DNA of 64,000 nt. Source: Cinnamomum chago. Taxonomy: Eukaryota; Streptophyta; Magnoliopsida; Laurales; Lauraceae. This document shows positions 27,474 to 39,926 of the stretch, piece after piece. The notes under the pieces were generated by a model. It was not told the DNA's origin and did no database searches. It saw only the letters and a list, made by a program, of their open reading frames with translations. A program made the translations under genes and the position numbers. Where the stretch lies: positions 20,468,501 through 20,532,500 of the forward strand of contig CP142454.1 of the NCBI GenBank assembly GCA_038049695.1, given 5' to 3'. The first letter of the stretch is position 1, and every line of letters begins with the position of its first letter.

Positions 27474-27600
27474 CTTTTTTTTTTTATTTTTTCTATTGCT
27501 GAGTTGGGATATTGGAAGACATTGGGATCGATCCTTGGACATATTTGTGATACTAACAGGTCAACACCACTAAACCATGAGTATGTTTGCGGGGGGAGAC
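27474..27600 (-). mobile_element. SINE of the same family as 22591-22720, minus strand
   Basis: Begins on the plus strand with a T run (an A tail on the minus strand). It contains, on the minus strand, ACTCATGGTTTAGTGGTGTTG and AAGGATCGATCCC. These align with the A-box and B-box regions of the 22.6-kb SINE. The flanking repeats are too diverged to be certain. A piece with GGGATCGATCCTTGGACAT also occurs near 62570. Confidence 0.55.
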
Positions 27601-29109
27601 TTTTATTCCTCTGTTGATATTTTGAACTATTGAGGACTAGGAAGTTGAAAAGCAGTCCCAGTTTGGTCAATGGTGTTGGTAGGCCATATTGGGATTCATA
27701 CCTTTTTTTTTTTCTTTCTTTGAAGTCTTATATCAGGAATCTTATGCCCCCAGACCCAACAATGATATGATATTTCTATCTTGTAAGGTAAGAGTGGATC
27801 ACTTCAGGCAGCGAATAAAGGAATTTTGAAATGTGCCACATCAGCTACAAGTATTTTCTTCTAAAACTGAATCCTCAGCTGCCCAAGATTCGAATGGTAA
27901 AGTGCAGCTTAGCTTGAGATGCATTTGGGCTTTCGAATTTAAAGGTCCCCACAAAATTCGTGTTCTTAAAAAATTGTGTCTAGTTTATAGTTTAGAGCTT
28001 CCATAGTGGGGGACTCGGTTTTGTTTAAGCTTCATTCTAAAAGCCTTTAAAAAAAAAATCTCACTGTCATTTGAAAGCCACAACACTTTTGTGTAGGAAA
28101 TTGTACGTAGCCTGCATGTTAAGTGTCCCACGTCAGATCAAGCAGGGTGTAGGCCAATAGAGAATACAATTAGAGTAAGACTTGACTTGTCCGTACAAAT
28201 AAGTCTCCCAATAGGATCATATGATAATGAGCTATATATATATATATATGTGGAAAAAATCAGTCTCTTCAAATATTATGGTGCCAGATTAACTTAAATG
28301 AGAGTGAATTATATATGAAAGCAGTGAATATTTTAGAATCAGTACTTTGTTCACTACGAGGAACATCTAATTATTTCCATGTTCTTTGTATGGTAATCCA
28401 TAACATTTCCCCGTTTTTCATGGTGGGAGCCGACTGTGCCTACTGCCTAATTTACCTGTCATATATTTGATCTTATATTTTTATCCAACTCTGAATCTCA
28501 TGTTACCTCTCCCTCATACTCATATGGTGAGTGGGATGTGTGGAACTCTGTCAAGGGGGGCTGCCTATTGAACATGTAAATATGCAAAAGGAGTGGGTCG
28601 TGATTAGCACAATCTTATACATTAATCATATTACAGTGGAATCAACTTTTATTAAAGTAAAAAAAAAAATAACTAATATATAACTGGAGAAGATGACAAT
28701 TCATTTTTAACAGTTTGGATTTGGGAGTCACGGTAGATTCTCGTGCATCCCATGCACTCACAAGAAGCATGTGTGAGACGTAGGAGAAAGTAGCTGGACT
28801 CGCATTTTGCTCTCTCTGCTGTTGAGACGCACCTGTAATAAGCTTGAACAAATCTTTATAAAATTTTGTTCTTGTTTAATTTTGAAATTAGGACTTGTCC
28901 ATTTTTTTCTTTTTTCTTTTTATTATTTTGAAATTATCCTACATCATATTAATTAATAACGATGTGGGTTTGGCCCAAGTTTGGTACATTTAGAACCCTA
29001 GCAATAGCTCTTGTGATGCATAACCGCTAGGGTTCTAGAGGGTTGAAGATCTTTACACCTGCATCAGGAAATCGAAAGACGAATCTTTTTGCAAAAGAGA
29101 TTGACATAA

Positions 29110-29640
29110 TATTTGGTGTCACATGAGAAATTGAAAAGAAAAAAGTAAATCAACCAAAAATAGTGAAAAAGCAGCGTACACGCCACGTCATAATTCTTAA
29201 TGCTTTCCACATTCGACTTACCATTTATTTTCGAGTCCTCCATCTTTGGAACCACATTATCCCTATGATTAACCAGAAATGAGTAAATAATACAAAATTT
29301 ATAAGTTCCTTAGCGTCATGTGAAAAATTGAAAAGGCAAAAGTAAATCATTAACTTAACACCAAAACTAGTGTTTATGCCAAGTCGCATGAAGAATTGAA
29401 AGGAAAAGGTAAATCATAAATGTAACGACAAAAGTAGTGTCCATGCTTTTCATAATCTACCATAGTTTGTTGAGCCTGTAATAGTAAAATTAATGAGTTG
29501 CCTTGTATCATACGAAAAATTGAAAAGGCAAAAATTAATCATTGTTACCATCTCGAGTTATTAATTCTTTTCGTATTCTAACGATCATTTGTTTGGAGCC
29601 CTCCATCTTTGGAATCATATTATCCATACAAAGACAAAAA
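29110..29640. repeat. Diverged internal repeats upstream of the phosphotransfer gene
   Basis: A phrase of the type CATGTGAAAAATTGAAAAGG followed by (C)AAAAGTAAATCA recurs four times (around 29118, 29319, 29387 and 29509). A CCTCCATCTTTGGAA phrase occurs at about 29237 and 29601. It looks like an old duplicated block; no coding sense was seen. Confidence 0.6.
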
Positions 29641-29915
29641 GCGAGTCGACAATATAAGACTAGTGAGCTGCTTTTACTATTTTTTTTTTTCGTTCCTTTT
29701 ACTCTAGTAAACACTCACACATGTGCCATCCACACATACCCATATAAGTTCCTCACCATCTCTGCGACAATTATCGATTAACCCCTAGTTATTTCTATGG
29801 AAAAGAAGTGCCTTATCAATGAATTAGTCCTGGATTGGCTGTTTCTATTTTACTTGGTACACCAAACGAACCTTGACGACGTTCTCACAAAAAGTATTTT
29901 GCTTTCCAAATTTAC

Positions 29916-29948
<33 letters not shown>

Positions 29949-30454
29949 AATGATGTCTTTCCTTAATAAGAGATGGAAAATAGAAATAAAATAATACCCC
30001 CAAGTGATTTTTTTTTTCTGATTTCCCCAAGGGATTGTTAACTCCCTGCCCTGCCTCACATTTTTTTGCACTTGTGTTGGGCAAAACAGATCATGAACGC
30101 ACCAAAACTGATCCTCATTTCCTAATCATTTCCATGGAGATCACACACCAAAACGCAAGCATAAAAAGAAGAAAAGGCCAAAACAGCAAAACCTCCTTTT
30201 CCGTTTCTCTCATTTATATCCTTTTGCTTTTTAGTTACACGTTTCATTTCCATGTGTAAGAAGAATCCTGGGTGATTTGAGGCTCCAGAAAGCAGTTATT
30301 TCTCGCCGTAAATATTGCCAGCACAGGATGTATATTGTCAAGAGATAGAGAGGGCTTTACTACAGTAACTTTCGTTCTTTCTTTTACAAGTTGTAAGGTG
30401 GCTAGTATGGAGTGTATTTTTTTTTTTTTTTTGCTAACGGTCACTTTTCCACTG

Positions 30455-30463
30455 CTATATATA
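30455..30463 (+). promoter_or_regulatory. Candidate TATA box of the phosphotransfer gene
   Basis: CTATATATA lies about 150 bp upstream of the ATG at 30608 and is followed by an ATG-free CT-rich leader. Inferred from position and sequence. Confidence 0.55.
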
Positions 30464-30607
30464 GACCCACCTTGGGAAAGATTGTAGATCTCCACTAGAA
30501 TTCACTTGTAGAGAATCCATCTCCCTTGAGAAGCTCTTCAGCTCTCAATTTTCCCATCTGCATCTGAAGCCCCTCCCTACTAACTCCCTCATTCTCCACT
30601 TGTAAGG

Positions 30608-33600
30608 ATGGAAAGCAGTAATGCCTACTTGCTGCGCCAGCTTTCCCAAGTCAAGAAGAGCCTCTTTGAGCAGGTTTTTGTTTTTCTCTTCTTTTCTGCC
30701 AGTACAAGTAAATGGGAGATTTGGTTTTTACAGTTCTTCTGTTATTACGAAGGAAAAGTTGTCATTTTTATTTGGAAGTTGTTTTTGGGCACACACTTAG
30801 AGAGAGAGAGAACATATCTCTGTCTCTGAGCAATGTAATGTCAGAAACATAGAATGTTTGGTCTTTAGATTTGGTTCTTTTTCTTCCCTTTTTTTTTAAA
30901 CATTAAGCCAAATCAAATGGAAGGATTAGCCCTAATTATAAGATGAGGTGACCCATCAAATATTTGTCCCAACTATATATTGAGTCAGTTACGTGAATTC
31001 TATTTCGTCATTCAATCTAATAAGAAAAATGCTACTCATGCCTGTCTGGTTCTCATTTGGAAGCTACCATCTGATAGAAATCACCAATGATTTATTTTTT
31101 GGAGTATTATCTTTTTTGGTTAAAAGTTGCCCGGGATTGATATGTAGTTTATTTTTTTAAAATAAATCTGATTGGTGGTTTTTATTTTGTTTAATATATG
31201 TTGGCTGCCGAAATGGCTGATGGGATAGTCTTTAGGGTTATAGTCATGTTTGGCTACCTACACAAAGGAGAGCAGTCGATGTAGGGTCCACCTGGATGCA
31301 TACAAATTATTGAGGGACCGAAATATCTTGCCACAAGATTATTGATTTGCCGGTATGATTGCACGGTTGATCTGACGGTTATAACTATTTTATTAATGGC
31401 CTTGAAGTTTAATGGCTAATTGGTGATTACACTCATTAGATTACTTCATGTAGGGCTGTCTGCTAGTCCATGCTGAGGGTGACTTGTGCATATCCAGCGA
31501 GCCTTGTAGCCAAGGTTCTAAATGGTTCTTGACAAGAGCTCAGTCATGTTACCAATAAAATAAAAATATAAAAATAAAGATTTGATCACATTGACACCGT
31601 GATCACATTAAAATGCATACAACATTTCCTAAAGATTGATATGCAGATTGCAGAATCATTTCATTGATTAAGCAATTAATTGCATTAAACTTCAGATTTG
31701 GGTTATGGAGTACCTATTATTAGTATATTTTCTTCACAGGGACTGGGTGAACCTGACCTGCTTTAACTGCTAATCTTTTGGTTGCATTTAGAATTAGATC
31801 CTTCCCCAAGCTCGCCTGCTGCAGGCCATGGCTTATGGGTTGGGCCTGGGCCTTAGATAAATGGGCAAGAGTTGTGGTTTAGGAACTCGACTGAACTTGC
31901 CTAGTTTGGCTGAATCAAATTGGTTCGATGAACACTGAGTGATTCGAGTCTGAGTGAGTGTGGCCGATAACTTGGTCAAACCGGCCCCAGTTTACTCGAT
32001 TATTGAGCCAGTCCGTGTTCTAGAAATGTGGCTCTACCTGGTTCTAGCTATTGAATCTACACCAATACTTGGTTCCAAGCCATTAAGTGCTAAACCTGAT
32101 CAAGCCCAACAGTTATAGATCTTGAAGTTAGTCAATCAATTGATTTTGCAGGGATTTCTGGACGACCAATTTATTCAGCTGGAGGAATTGCAAGATGATG
32201 TTAACCCAAATTTCGTTGAGGAAGTTGTAACCTTGTTCTTCAAGGATTCAACCAGACTCATGCTTAATGTTGAGGCAGAACTGTAAGTCAAACTAATCTT
32301 ACAACATTTTACACCACATTAGTCAATATAAGATAGATGCTTATGCTACTTCTGGAGCTTATAAGCTTGTTATCAGTACTGCTTTCTACAAACAAATTGA
32401 AGGTTGTTGACATTATTTAATCTGCTGAATTTTTCCTGTTGTTACACACAGGGAGAAGAGTCCCATGGATTTCCTTAAGCTGGACCACCACATGCATCAA
32501 TTCAAGGGCAGTAGCGCCAGGTACAAAACAAAAGCAACAACATTTATTGGATTGGGAAAGTTGGGTGCCAGTGGGTTAGAATCTAGCTAGTTGTATTTTT
32601 CAGGGGTATAACATTTAGAAGGATCCATCTTTATGCCACACGGTTGGCAAAACCCTAGGTAGAATTGAACTTTCCAAAAAGTTCTTTTTTTTCCCTCATA
32701 ATTGCTCCATTTTGTCATCTTGAAATAATCCAGTCAGTCATATTCTCCACAACTTTTTTCTTTCTCATAATATCTGCTAGATGCTAAAATTGATCATCTT
32801 GCAACATTAAGTGACTTAATATTAAGATAAAGATTTATAGTTAACGATCTAATAAAAGAGAAAAATCAAGGTAATGTCCTTTGAGATGGTTTGGGCATGT
32901 AAAAAATAAGAACCATAGCTGTCCTTCTAAAGATGTATTGAAGGCTCATGCGTTGGACCGTGGGAGTGTGATAGGCCCCACATAGTTTGCCCATAACCCT
33001 CAACGGATATTTTAGAGATAATCACGAATGCATGCTATACTAATTCGGAGTCATTTCCCGGCCTTCATAGAGAAAACAATCTCTATTTATATTTGGATAT
33101 TGAGATCCATAGAGATATAGAAACTAGGGGGAAAAAAGGAGATTCTAGCAAAGACTTAACAAGTAATGAGAAATGAAACTGCAAATATGACTTCAAATAG
33201 GGTTGAGGAGGGAAGTACACTCTCTAAGATGACACCAAATAGATGGGACAAAGTTTTACTGACGACGATGAACTAAATCATCCTCTCTACTATGAAATTT
33301 TGACTAAAAATACATTCTTCAATAAACAAAAAAGGAGTGAGAAATGTATGAGATTTCGACTAAAATTATCTTCATTAATGAAAAAAAGGCTTGAGAAATG
33401 TTGTTAGAGAGTGTTTTGGTGCATTAGTAGACCAGAAATAGTCTTAGTAGGATTAACTAATACTCGTGAGTTCAAGAAACTTAGTTTATTGGTCTTTTGG
33501 CTGACTAATTAGCACAATATCAGCCATAAACAACATATTGAAAATTAATGTTGCCAGTTTGTCTGTGAACGTAGAAGGTAACTAGAGGGATCCTTGTTTA

Positions 33601-34133
33601 TCCAAACTCTAACAATGAACTATATCATTTTCCCATATAAAACTTTGTGTACTCACGAATACCACTTCATACACATACAATCTCAATATAACATTACGGA
33701 TGCCATGCCTCTTCAATGTTTGCTAAGTGTTGTATTTTTGCACCCCTTTATTAGCTTAGTCTAAACATTACACTGATTCATCAGTCCTACGTCCTGACCA
33801 ATCACTATGTGCCCATCAAATGTTTCGGTAAAATGAATATAGTCAACCATTTAAACTTAGGGAGTATCAGTTGGTAGTATGTTTGGACACTTTGACCAGT
33901 GAAATTTTTTTGGCTTGTGCTCTGCTCAAAATAATATTTATGATTCAGAGACTCTATATTTAGTGAATATACTTTAATTAGGTATTAAAATAATCTTCAT
34001 TGATACAGTATTGGAGCTCACAGGGTGAAGAATGAATGTACTCTTTTCAGGGATTATTGCTACCAAGGGAACGCTGATGGGTACTATGCATTAATGCTTT
34101 CCTTCGTTTCTTTTTATTTCACCTTTTCCTATG

Positions 34134-34196
<63 letters not shown>

Positions 34197-34778
34197 AAAC
34201 ACACACACCCACACACACCCCGACCCAAGACTAACTGGATGCTAAGAACATGGTCAGGGCTCAATTTATCAAGGGCCGGTTTGACTCTTGTAATTGAATG
34301 CATAGGAATGGTAAGACTTCTATGTGTAAATGGCTAAATTGAACAAACAAACCACACCCACCCACCCTATGTTTCCCACTTTACTTTGGTCATAGAGAAA
34401 AGTCTATAGAGAGTCAACAATTGGGAATTGGATGAAAAAGCATGGAGTTTCGGCCCACCCTAGAAATCCCAACATTTGAGCAAATTGAGGGGCCCTTGTC
34501 ATGATAAATTTTTTACCACCCATCTATACCCTTTGTAACGTTTACTGATAATTGTTTTCTATGCTTCAATGTAGATGTATGAAGACTTTAGAAAGAGTGA
34601 AAAAAGAGCATGCAATCTTGAAAAAGAAGCTTGAGAATTATTTTCAGGTTCTACTAATCCTTTGCTTCTTTTCATGTTAAATAAATTTCCTAAAGTTAAA
34701 GATTCTTGCATTTTTGTTATGATTTTATAGCTGGTACGACAAGTTGGGCCAGCAGAACGTGCAACTCGCCCAAAGTGA
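30608..34778 (+). CDS. Histidine-containing phosphotransfer protein (AHP type), 152 residues
   Basis: Carries phosphate from cytokinin-receptor histidine kinases to nuclear response regulators in the plant multistep phosphorelay. Six exons: 30608-30673, 32152-32282, 32452-32520, 34009-34080, 34575-34647 and 34731-34778 (TGA), all with GT-AG borders and compatible phases. The product has the HPt layout: an N-terminal helix, [32 protein letters not shown], then [13 protein letters not shown] with the phospho-accepting His at 81, then [19 protein letters not shown] and a C-terminal helix [15 protein letters not shown]. Length is normal for the family (about 150). The conserved His and the following K84-G85-S86-S87 are present, so it is not a pseudo-HPt of the AHP6 kind. 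By eye it looks closest to AHP4-like proteins, which is an inference. Introns 1 and 3 are about 1.5 kb each. Confidence 0.95.
34136..34220. repeat. Compound (CT)n(CA)n microsatellite in an intron of the phosphotransfer gene
   Basis: About 20 CT units run straight into CA units and then interrupted CA/CCA. The tract begins about 55 bp after the donor site of exon 4. Confidence 0.95.
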
Positions 34779-35851
34779 ATGTCCCGACAACAGCAACAGT
34801 GATGATGGTGGCAAAGATGAGAGAGGAGCATGCATGAGTAGTAGCTAATAATATTTTCAGTAGTTAACTTTCTTTGACATATGTAGAAGTTCAACTTCAA
34901 GCTAAGGGGGATCATTAATGTTGTAGCTGTCATGTTTTCAGTATTAATTTACAGCTTTTACAGTTGTGAGTTTCAATGGGAGTGCTTTGGAATTTCTTTC
35001 TGATGGGATTATGCTGTGGTTGGTAAAAGAAGTTTGTGAATCATCTTCTATCAAAGATTAGTCTCATTAAGTAATTTAATTTAGGGTTGAGAAAGAGACT
35101 TCCCAGTCCATTAAATATAACCTTAGGATAATATAACTTTCTAAGATGATCAATCTATGAACTCACTTATATTTTGATGGGGCGATGCCATATGTTTCTA
35201 ATTCTAGCTTAAGGAACTCTGTTTTCTTCAGCTGACCTTGGACGAAATCTAAATTTGTCCTCTCTAGTAATGACAGCCGAGTGCTTCCTGCCACTTACTT
35301 GTTTTATTTATTTATTTTTAACAAATTTTCCCGCATTCCCGATATCACGGAATGTCAAGTTATTCTCTAATATTATGGAGTACTTTTTTCTTTGTATTTG
35401 TAAGTCGAGTTATTTCATAATATCACGGAATGTCAGAATACGGTGTGAGAGTGGCATGGAGTCCTTGAAGGATGTGAACTGCCTATCTATTAAAAAAAAG
35501 TAAATGCTTTCCCTTTTTCTTTTTCCTTTTCTTCATGTACTCTTTACTCTTTTAATATAAGTTACTGTTACCGATAAAAAAAAATCTATTAAAAAAATTG
35601 ATATTTATAGTCCAGTATTAATTCTTTTATCAATAAGATCAAAAAATAGAATATATACAGTTAAAATAAGAATTATTTGAGAGTCACGAGCTCAAATGTT
35701 TTGACTCTTTCCTTAACAAAGAAAAAGGCCTCTGAGCTTTGCATTTATTTGATTCTTTCCAATTCTCGAAGTTAAAACTACTACTACTACTTAGATGGGT
35801 GATGATGATGAAAAAAACAGTAATAGTTGCAAGTGAGTAAGAAAGAAAGAG
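34779..35851. other. Phosphotransfer gene 3' region and spacer before the oxygenase array
   Basis: The 3' untranslated region presumably covers the first 200-300 bp. ATATCACGGAATGTCA is repeated at about 35342 and 35420. No gene was recognised. Confidence 0.4.
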
Positions 35852-36864
35852 ATGGCGGAGAAGATGTTTGTGGAGATGCAATTGCCCCAGCAGAAATGGG
35901 AGGGTGGGCATCTGTTCTCGGCAGTGCTGTGTCCCAACCAGCAATTGGATGCGTGCAGATTCAGAGAATAGTTGAAGCATCACAAGGCATGGTTGGAAGA
36001 TGTTGTTTTGAAGCGTAGTGGAGCTATCCTTCTTAGAGGCTTTCCTGTGGAGACGGCCTTGGATTTCAACGCAGTTGTCCAAGCTTTCGGCTACGAGGAA
36101 ATGTCCTATCTAGGGGGCACTGCTACTCGAACCAACGTCCTTGGTAGGGTCTACACTGCAAATGAATGCCCTCCCGCTAAGAAGATCCCTTTCCACCATG
36201 AAATGGCCCATGTATGTAAATCATCATCTTCTTCATCTTGTTTACACATAAAATTTATGGAAATTAAATTAATTTTCAAACGTATCTTTAGGGTGGGTAT
36301 GTGACGAGAAGATACTGCGGTAGAAGGAAAAAAATTATTTTGATCATCTATGTAGACCCTCTTTCATTGTTTAGTGCTAAGGGCGTGTTTGACACTTAAC
36401 TAATTAAACTGTAGTGAAGTGAATTCAGACAAGAAATGACAAGGGGTTAAATCAAAAGTACATAATTTTAAAATTTCCTCATAATTTTTTAAAAAAAGTC
36501 AAAAAAACAACCTCATTTCTCCACTAAAAGACAAAAAAACTCCACATACGTTTCTATACAAAAAGTCAAAAAAATTCTATACCAAACAACTAAAAATAAA
36601 ACATCATCATAACACCTTATATTTTATTCTCTCTTGATTTAATGCTTCACCTCACCATACTTCAATTCACCATACATCCAAACAGGCCCAAGGTTGTTTC
36701 TCACGAAAAAGAAAAAACAAAAACAAAGTAGTGATTTTCCTCTATTAACATGATCTTAATTTTCCATGCAAGAGCTAGGAACGCAGGACTCTTCTCTCTC
36801 TCTCTCTCTCTCAAATGAAAATATGTGGAGAATGGAATCCTCTTGCCGCATGAACGAACTCTTA

Positions 36865-37094
36865 GGGTATGTTTGTGCAGGGGGCCTTTTCTACAGAAAT
36901 GGGCCGTGACAGGGCGCCGGATTTTTCGGTGGTGTCGTCCTCCATGTGTTTGGGTGTAATGAAGAGTCCCTCCGAATTTTTAGGGGACGTTGTTGGGGGC
37001 TTGGTTTCCGCGAAAGAAGGGTCTTGGTTTTCCAATCTTACATGGTAAGATTTCAACCGTGTTTCCTCTTCCGCGGCGCTGCACAAACAACCCC
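36865..37094. mobile_element. Tourist/PIF-Harbinger-like MITE, 230 bp, in copy A intron 1
   Basis: The left end is GGGTATGTTTGTGCAG and the right end on the minus strand is GGGGTTGTTTGTGCAG. Flanks carry a TTA duplication (36862-36864 and 37095-37097). A 3-bp TTA/TAA duplication with G-rich inverted ends suits PIF/Harbinger MITEs. Confidence 0.7.
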
Positions 37095-37099
37095 TTAGT

Positions 37100-37645
37100 G
37101 TTTTTTAAGTTTTCATACAAGCACTGCTTATTTAAAAACAATGTATCAATATGTATTGGTTTTCATAATTTTTTCAAACTGGTTCTTTCCAACAGTCCAT
37201 CCTGTGCAAACAAATTCTTCTCCTACTCCTTTAAATGACAAAAATGCCCTTGTTTAAACATTACGTGGGTTAGTATTTTTTTTTTTTTATCTTTCCTTTT
37301 ATTTTCCCCTTTTTTTTTTTTTATCTTCGCTTCTCCCTCAAGCCCCTATTTTATTCCGTCGCCTTCACCGGCCAGCCAACAGCAGCCAGCAACTACCAGC
37401 CCGCAGGTTTTTACAAAAAAGTATGAATGCTTTGAGGGTAGAGGAAGGGAGAAAATGAAAGAAATTAAGGATGACAAAATGAAATAAAAACTAACACATT
37501 TTAAATAAGGGCATTTGTATCGTTTCAATAATTTGGAGAAAAAGTCATGGCGACGCAGTTGGAAAGGACCAATTTGAAATAAATTCAAAATACTTATGAA
37601 CTGTCTTTTAATGAGCAACTTATAAGTTATAATTAATGTCCTTTT
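37100..37645. mobile_element. Long-inverted-repeat element in copy A intron 1 (borders approximate)
   Basis: Left arm TTTCAAACTGGTTCTTTCC (from about 37177) mirrors right arm TTTCAAATTGGTCCTTTCC read on the minus strand (about 37561-37579). Similarity continues both inward (AAATGCCCTT...TTAAA) and outward for roughly 70 bp. It starts where the 230-bp MITE ends. The superfamily is unclear and the target duplication was not resolved. Confidence 0.5.
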
Positions 37646-37774
37646 TTGGAAATTAGAAAAAACTTAAATTTGAAATTTCCCTCAAACTTATGTATTCTAC
37701 AGTGCTACTTGGGTGTTAATTGAAACTGTAAACATGATGTTTAAGCAGGTTAACGTGTTTCCCTCAAAATTATT

Positions 37775-37860
37775 TTTATCAAAAAAGCTATTTGGGATCC
37801 AATGACCCTCCTGTGGGACCGGGCCAAAAGCCGATCACCCCAGTCGGGCCATGTAGCATG
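37775..37860. mobile_element. 86-bp insertion in exon 2 of copy A, flanked by 13-bp duplication
   Basis: CCTCAAAATTATT occurs at 37762-37774 and again at 37861-37873, while copies B, C and D have the corresponding site once. The insert is T-rich on its left and GC-rich inside. This could be the A-rich end of a short minus-strand retroposon. Source unknown. Confidence 0.6.
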
Positions 37861-38418
37861 CCTCAAAATTATTCGGTGAAGAGGAACCAAAAAGAGGAGG
37901 AGAAACTCCCATTGTTCTCAGCCATGCTGTTTATGAAAGAATAAAAGAAAGGTTTCCAGAGTTTGTAGAAAGACTAGAAGAACAAGGTGTGATCTACACA
38001 AGGGTAATGGGAGAGCAGGATTCGACCTTTCATCTCCAGGGGCCGTGGCTGGCAGTTGACATTCTCTATACAAGATAAAACCACAGCTGAGCAAAGGTTT
38101 GCAGTTTTCAACTTTCTCGTGCAAATAATTTCAATGCTACTCTTATGAACTGTTGGTTATAATTAATTAGTGCCTTGAGGTGTTAGGTGCTTGTGATCAG
38201 TGGTGGAGATAGAACTTTCTTGCAGGGGAGGCATAGCGGTGGCCATTGACCAACCAATAAACATTAGATATTAGCCATGCATCATTAGATTTATAGCAAC
38301 AAGTTAGAACTTAATATATCTGATGAGGAAAAAAGGCCATTTAATAAGTTTTGAGGTTCAAACTTCAAACGAATATGTGTGATAAAAAGAACTTGATATA
38401 AATGTTGTGGTGTAAATC

Positions 38419-38420
<2 letters not shown>

Positions 38421-38450
<30 letters not shown>
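38421..38450. repeat. (AT)n microsatellite in copy A intron 2
   Basis: About 14 AT units. Upstream at about 38199 a CAGTGGTGGAGATAG phrase resembles a hAT-like end without a visible partner. Confidence 0.9.
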
Positions 38451-38452
<2 letters not shown>

Positions 38453-39926
38453 CCAAATCCCATTCTCAATGTGGTCCACCATTTTAAAATAGATTCTATT
38501 TTATATGTCCTGTATACTTTTTTGTATTTGGAGAAGGCACCTTAAAACTTAATAATTGTAGGTAGCCCTGCCTTTTGTTGAAATGCCCAATAAAGAAAAC
38601 TTTTTATAAGGTATTTTGAAAGAGAGAATTTCGTCTATTTCTTCAATCGTATGTCAGTTTTGGGAAAAAAAACTAGTTTGAAGATGCATGCTTTATTCTG
38701 GATGGGGACGAATGATGAAAATTGCAGTGGGTCTGATGAAGAAAATATTTTGTGGTCCATGAAAGTTCTCAAAAAGTTAAAAATTAGAAAATGACAGACT
38801 AGTTACAACTTGCCATGCTGTCCATTCCACATCATATAATTAAGGGGAGTTTACAATTCAATACCCTTTAGACACTTAATCCCTAAATTCACGACTAAAA
38901 GTCATTATAGTCGTTTGACTTTGGATCACATGATATCATAGGTACCAAATAGCTTTTCAACTTTTAACATGTAGATCCCATTATATCATGGGTTTTTTAA
39001 AACTCATGATATCATGAAATCCAAAGCAAAAAAGTAAAAAAAAATGGGGGAGACCAGAGTTAAACGACTCTGATGACATTAGCTTGCTTTTAGTCATGAA
39101 CTTGAGACAATAGTGTCCAATCCCCTATGATCAAATACAACTGTGTCATGTCCATGGATGGCAGCAATGGATTTTTAGTGGGTCCCTCCATGTTTCCATT
39201 CAATATCTTCGAAGCATTTTAGTTGGCCCACTTAAACAGATGTCTAAATTAAACTAAATAGATGAACTTTCTGAAATAAGAATGTTTTAGAAAAGTACTT
39301 ATAAAACTTTTAAATTAGATATAAAAGTTTTTAGGCTTTTAGAAAGAAAAAGTCCAAATTTATTTAGAACTGATTAAAAACAAAGAAAGAAGAAATTCAT
39401 GTAGAAAGACCGTTTAGGACATTTTAACATGCATCATGATCTATCTTATATTGGTGAATGTTGGTGTACTATGATCGATCTCCCAGTTGAATCAGTTGAA
39501 TATTGTAAGAAAAATACCTGTGCCCAATGGTGATCATATGTATCTTCTTGGTGAATATGAATCAGGGCTGCGCAATTGGGTGTGAAGTTGGAGTGGATGG
39601 AAGAAGGGGTGAAATTAGTGGCCGGCCCAATCGAGGCAATCAGAACTGATAAAACCAGAGGGCGCAAAGTTTGGTTTAATAACGTGGTGACTTATTTCAC
39701 TTCTGGGGAAGATTCTCACAATGATCCCCAGAAGACAGTTTTCTTTGGAGATGGAACGCCACTTCCACCTGATACAGTATTTGATTGCCAGAAAATCCTA
39801 GATGAGGAATGTGTCGCTATTCCATGGCAGAAGGATGATATTCTACTGCTTGATAACTGGGCTGTTCTTCACGCTCGCCAGTCATTCGAGCCTCCCCACC
39901 GCATTCTGGTTTCACTGTGTAAATAG

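Larger units (their letters stand above)
26766..30454. other. Intergenic stretch, no gene recognised
   Basis: Apart from the SINE and diverged repeats listed separately, this is AT-rich spacer. It has TA microsatellites near 28228 and 29930 and several homopolymer runs. No gene was recognised. Confidence 0.4.
35852..39926 (+). pseudogene. TauD/clavaminate-synthase-like oxygenase, copy A (disrupted)
   Basis: First of four tandem copies. The exon remains are 35852-36211, 37749-38096 and 39566-39926, with splice borders like the intact copies. Lesions seen directly: in exon 1, codon 40 is TAG (35969-35971) where the other copies have GAG. Exon 2 carries an 86-bp insert (37775-37860) that brings an in-frame TGA at 37803 and removes part of the PSKLFFFCEEEP region. 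Exon 2 is further shifted around 38010-38060, where the DPSS-GRGWQ segment no longer reads through. Exon 3 is open and still encodes the distal His and the closing SLCK. The HHEMAH metal motif in exon 1 is kept after the stop. No full-length oxygenase can be made; whether it is transcribed is unknown. It looks older than the B/C split because its introns differ more. Confidence 0.9.

Noticed and set aside
29845..30084. Minus-strand frames with Tyr-Ile runs
   Set aside because: Low-complexity translation of a TA/TG microsatellite.
34025..34303. Frames made of Leu-Ser, His-Thr or Arg-Glu repeats
   Set aside because: Translation of the CT/CA microsatellite around exon 4 of the phosphotransfer gene; the real exon ends at 34080.
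35972..36304. Copy A exon 1 remainder as a separate short gene
   Set aside because: The frame only opens after the TAG and lacks its own ATG context; it is the downstream part of a pseudogene exon.
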